Assembly: GCA_027080245.1 (NCBI GenBank)
Contig: JALWSN010000289.1
Location: 7,581-22,490 of the forward strand
Direction: 5' to 3'
Source of the DNA: Ignavibacteriales bacterium
GTDB lineage: Bacteria > Bacteroidota > Ignavibacteria > Ignavibacteriales > Melioribacteraceae
Length of the DNA: 14,910 nucleotides
The notes below the pieces were generated by a model. That model was not told the DNA's origin, searched no databases, and saw nothing but the letters and a program-made list of their open reading frames with translations. Below, in pieces: positions 12,313-14,910 of this stretch. Position 1 is the stretch's first letter. Every line of letters starts with the position of its first letter. A program made the translations under genes and the position numbers.

Positions 12313-13526
12313 TTTACCTCCATTAGTAATTTGGAAATTTCTTTGATTAAATCGTTGAGTTTCAAATTCTTCCGCGCTTCGCCGTTTGCCCTGTAAAACT
12401 CAAACAACTTTTGAATTCCGTTTTCCCTCCCTTCGATGCTGTTGAAGACCACCGCTTCTGACATTGCGAGCAATTTCTTAATTTCTTCTTCTTTCCTTTC
12501 GGAATTTGTTTTGTCTAAAAATTTAAAAGAGACTATTTGAACTTTTCTTTCTTTGGACCACTCTTTCAGTCTGTTTACTATTTTCTCGTTTTTACCGAAA
12601 GTAATTTTGAATTGCTTAACGTTCGAATCAAGCTTGTTTTTCAGGGGCAAATTAAGCTTGGTTTCTTCAAGTTCAATAAAATCGGGGCTAAAATCGCTTA
12701 CAGCCGCAAGGTGAATTACGGCATTAAAATTCTCACTTGAAATTAAGTCTTTTAATTTATTTCTTAAATTTTTAAAATCGTGGAATTCAAAAATTCGAAC
12801 GTCGAACTTTGGGTTTACAGCTCCCTGCGCTTTCAGCAGAGTAACGTTAAAGCCTTGCAAATAAAGGGCGTCGGCAAGCTCGGCGCTTGTTCTGCCCGTG
12901 GATAAATTGGAAACAAATCTAACCTTGTCAATTTGTTCTTTTGTGGCGCCGCCGGTAATTAATACCCGCTTGTTTTTTACTTCCTTTTTCCTCAGTTCGT
13001 TAAAAATGTAGCCGAAAATAATTTCCGGTTCCAAAAGCTTTCCCTCTCCCTCGTCCCCGCAAGCTAAATGACCGCTACCGGTTGGCAATATTTTAATTCC
13101 CCATTCTTCAAGAATTTTTAAGGAACGCCGCGTTGCCGGATGTTTCAACATTGCTACGTTCATTGCCGGTGCAATTAAATACGGCTTTTTCCAATCGTGC
13201 GCTAAGAAAAGGGAGGTAATCAGATTGTCTGCAATTCCAGCGGTAAACTTGTTGATTGTATTTGCGTCAGCCGGAACGACTATTGTTAAATCCGCCCACT
13301 TTACAAGATTAATGTGGCTCATCATCTTGCCCGGCTCAAAGGTGTCTGTAAAAACAGGGTTGCCCGTCAATCCTTCGAACGTAGCCGCGCCAACGAATTT
13401 AAGCGCTGATTGCGTTGCGGCAACTTTTACTTCGCAATTGTTTTGAACTAACCTAGAAACCAAGTAAGCGACTTTGTAAGCCGCAATGGAGCCTGTAACT
13501 TTTACTAATATTTTAAATTTCGACAT
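12309..13526 (-). CDS. coaBC: Bifunctional phosphopantothenoylcysteine synthetase/decarboxylase CoaBC
   Basis: This 405-residue fusion performs two CoA steps: CTP/ATP-dependent joining of 4'-phosphopantothenate to cysteine (CoaB), then FMN-dependent decarboxylation to 4'-phosphopantetheine (CoaC). The N-terminal CoaC half (about 3-178) has VTGSIAAYK (10-18), the catalytic His71 in SHINL, APAMN with Asn123, and the lid GHLACGDEGEG with Cys156. The CoaB half (about 185-400) has LITGGATKEQIDKVRFVSN (189-207) and AAVSDFSPDF (274-283). After that it departs from the E. coli-type CoaB: IVSFKFLDKT (331-340) stands where GFAAET is usual, and the KIKK and DIL motifs are not evident. This resembles the monofunctional streptococcal-type CoaB as I recall it. 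I chose ATG 13526 over an in-frame TTG at 13532. The start overlaps panC by 14 bases. Confidence 0.94.
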   Translation of the reverse strand: MSKFKILVKVTGSIAAYKVAYLVSRLVQNNCEVKVAATQSALKFVGAATFEGLTGNPVFTDTFEPGKMMSHINLVKWADLTIVVPADANTINKFTAGIADNLITSLFLAHDWKKPYLIAPAMNVAMLKHPATRRSLKILEEWGIKILPTGSGHLACGDEGEGKLLEPEIIFGYIFNELRKKEVKNKRVLITGGATKEQIDKVRFVSNLSTGRTSAELADALYLQGFNVTLLKAQGAVNPKFDVRIFEFHDFKNLRNKLKDLISSENFNAVIHLAAVSDFSPDFIELEETKLNLPLKNKLDSNVKQFKITFGKNEKIVNRLKEWSKERKVQIVSFKFLDKTNSERKEEEIKKLLAMSEAVVFNSIEGRENGIQKLFEFYRANGEARKNLKLNDLIKEISKLLMEVK

Positions 13527-14268
13527 TGTCAATTAACCTTACTTTTCCCAAATACGCCGCGCCGAACCTTCTGCCGTTCAAAGTTTCTACGTAATCAACT
13601 TTGAAACCGTTTTTTTTAAGTTCAAGTTTTACATCCGCGTCGCTTTTGTTTGAGCTTAGTAATTTGTAAAGTAGCGGGGCGCGTTTTCTTTCTTCTTTTG
13701 AAAGCCTTAAATTTCTTGAACTCATTGCAAGCCCGTCTTTCTCGCGCACAATCGGGCAAGGAACAATCTCCACGTCCATGAAAAACGCCTCCGTCATTCC
13801 CTTTACCAACTGTAATTGCTGGTAATCTTTTTCTCCAAAATAAGCCCTTGTTGGCGCGACAATGTTCAACAATTTCATTACAACCGTAAGCACTCCTGTG
13901 AAATGCCCTTCCCGGAAGGCGCCGCAAAGCTTCTTGCTAAATTCATTTTCCTGAACTTGGTAAGCGTAATTGTCGGGGTAAAGGGTTTCGTAAGTGGGAA
14001 GGAAAACGAAATCGACTTTTAATTCTTCAAGCAGGGCTAAATCTTTCTCGAGTAAAACCGGGTATTTTTTTAGATCCTCGGGATTGTCGAACTGTGTGGG
14101 ATTAACAAAAATGCTCACAACGCTAATATCGTTTTCTTCTAACGATTTTTCAATTAAACTTAGGTGTCCGGCGTGCAAAGCTCCCATTGTTGGAGTAAAG
14201 CCGATTGATTTTTCTTTAAACTTCATTAATTCTTTTTTTGCTTCCTGTGGCGTTTTTAGTAGTTTCAT
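13513..14268 (-). CDS. panC: Pantothenate synthetase PanC (pantoate-beta-alanine ligase)
   Basis: PanC joins pantoate and beta-alanine through a pantoyl-adenylate, consuming ATP. The 251-residue protein keeps all nucleotidyltransferase motifs: FTPTMGALHAGHLSLI (24-39, containing the HIGH-like HAGH), SIFVNPTQF (52-60), GHFTGVLTVVMKL (121-133), FGEKDYQQL (144-152) and REKDGLAMSSRNLRLS (175-190, the KMSKS-like region). It is about 30 residues shorter than E. coli PanC. The loss is in the small C-terminal domain, between APLLYKLLSS and the final AAYLGKVRLIDNVEI, whose conserved end is intact, so it looks like compaction rather than truncation. The ATG directly abuts the panB stop (TAAATG), with GGAG 8 bases upstream inside panB. 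The product feeds CoaX downstream. Confidence 0.97.
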   Translation of the reverse strand: MKLLKTPQEAKKELMKFKEKSIGFTPTMGALHAGHLSLIEKSLEENDISVVSIFVNPTQFDNPEDLKKYPVLLEKDLALLEELKVDFVFLPTYETLYPDNYAYQVQENEFSKKLCGAFREGHFTGVLTVVMKLLNIVAPTRAYFGEKDYQQLQLVKGMTEAFFMDVEIVPCPIVREKDGLAMSSRNLRLSKEERKRAPLLYKLLSSNKSDADVKLELKKNGFKVDYVETLNGRRFGAAYLGKVRLIDNVEI

Positions 14269-14910
14269 TTAAAAGCTCTCCTTTTCATCAGGGAATTTTT
14301 CCATTTTAACATCGGTGTTGTAATAGTTAAGCGAATTAAGTATTACGTCGAAGCCGTTCAAATATCTTCTAAGAAATTTTGGAGTGAAAGCTTTGGTCAT
14401 TCCGAGGACGTCCTGCAAAACAAGTATTTGCCCGGAGGTAAACTTTCCCGCTCCAATTCCGATTGTGGGAATGTTTAAAGTTTCGGTAACGTTTTTGGCA
14501 AGCGCGGCGGGCACCATCTCGAGCACAAGCGCGAAACAGCCAGCATTTTCAAGGGCTTTGGCGCTTCTTAAAATTGAGTTTGCCTTCTCCTTGTCTTTAC
14601 CCTGCAATTTAAATCCTCCAATCTGGTGAACCGATTGGGGCGTAAGACCGAGATGCCCCATCACCGGAATTCCGCTTTTAACAAGGAATTCAATATCATC
14701 GGCAATTTCCTCGCCGCCTTCAATTTTAACCGCCTGCGCGCCAGCTTTGAACAATCTGTCCACGGCGTTCATTAATTCCTTGCGCCCTTTTTTGTGGGCA
14801 AGAAACGGCATGTCGCTAACTAAAAATTTCTCCTTCAATCCCCGTCGAACGGCTGCGGTGTGGAACTCCATCATTTCAATTGTGGCGTTAACCGTTGTTT
14901 CGAATCCGTG
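14269..14910 (-). CDS. panB: 3-methyl-2-oxobutanoate hydroxymethyltransferase PanB (N-terminus outside window)
   Basis: PanB adds a hydroxymethyl group from methylene-tetrahydrofolate to 2-oxoisovalerate, giving ketopantoate, the first committed step to pantothenate. The frame is open to the right edge. The first visible residues HGFETTVNATIEMMEFHTAA align with the GHDSTLPVTVADIAYHTAA region of E. coli PanB, so about 60 N-terminal residues are missing because of the window edge and the gene does not start at the internal Met codon at 14874. The visible 213 residues contain SDMPFLAH, the catalytic-site VKIEGGEE, GHLGLTPQSVHQIGGFKLQG, LEMVPAALA and IGIGAGKFTSGQILVLQDVLGM. It is the most upstream visible gene of the pan-coa-nad run. 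Ketopantoate reductase (PanE) is not in view, so that step must be done elsewhere, for example by another PanE or by IlvC. Confidence 0.97.
   Translation of the reverse strand, partial: HGFETTVNATIEMMEFHTAAVRRGLKEKFLVSDMPFLAHKKGRKELMNAVDRLFKAGAQAVKIEGGEEIADDIEFLVKSGIPVMGHLGLTPQSVHQIGGFKLQGKDKEKANSILRSAKALENAGCFALVLEMVPAALAKNVTETLNIPTIGIGAGKFTSGQILVLQDVLGMTKAFTPKFLRRYLNGFDVILNSLNYYNTDVKMEKFPDEKESF

Overview
The window comes from an AT-rich bacterial chromosome. Three things point to the Bacteroidota/Chlorobi/Ignavibacteria group: a TonB-dependent receptor with an N-terminal carboxypeptidase-regulatory-like domain, strong purine-rich Shine-Dalgarno sites with ATG starts, and the general character of the proteins. 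A free-living Ignavibacteria-like organism is my best guess, inferred from style rather than from a marker gene. No rRNA, tRNA, CRISPR array, insertion sequence or prophage gene is visible, and base composition looks even throughout.

Layout. (1) Positions 1-2139, minus strand: the start of a YjiH-like membrane protein (cut by the window edge), a two-domain MazG nucleotide pyrophosphohydrolase, and an EamA/DMT-type transporter 3 bases upstream of mazG. (2) Positions 2140-2285: a divergent promoter region. (3) Positions 2286-4868, plus strand: a tight four-gene operon encoding a HisA-like TIM barrel, a stand-alone cyclic-nucleotide-binding domain protein, a universal stress protein and an eIF2B/ribose-1,5-bisphosphate-isomerase-like protein. 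Both the first and last proteins belong to aldose-ketose isomerase families, and both lack key catalytic residues of those families. This is the least familiar part of the window. (4) Positions 4869-5062: a convergent intergenic region with a strong hairpin terminator beside a four-tract G-quadruplex motif. (5) Positions 5063-7609, minus strand: a TonB-dependent receptor with no SusD-like partner in view. (6) Positions 7823-14910, minus strand: eight genes in one tight run, transcribed panB-panC-coaBC-coaX-panD-nadB-nadC-nadA.

How the genes work together. The eight-gene run covers two cofactor routes that share L-aspartate as a precursor. PanD decarboxylates aspartate to beta-alanine. PanB and PanC build pantoate (a reductase, not seen here, is needed between them) and condense it with beta-alanine to pantothenate. 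CoaX and CoaBC then carry pantothenate to 4'-phosphopantetheine. NadB oxidises aspartate to iminoaspartate, NadA condenses it with dihydroxyacetone phosphate to quinolinate, and NadC makes nicotinate mononucleotide. The last steps (CoaD/CoaE, NadD/NadE) are not in the window. The run begins beyond the right edge, so its promoter is not visible.

Three gene starts were placed downstream of the longest open frame because of ribosome-binding-site spacing or a TTG versus ATG choice: the TonB receptor (7609), nadC (9610) and coaBC (13526).
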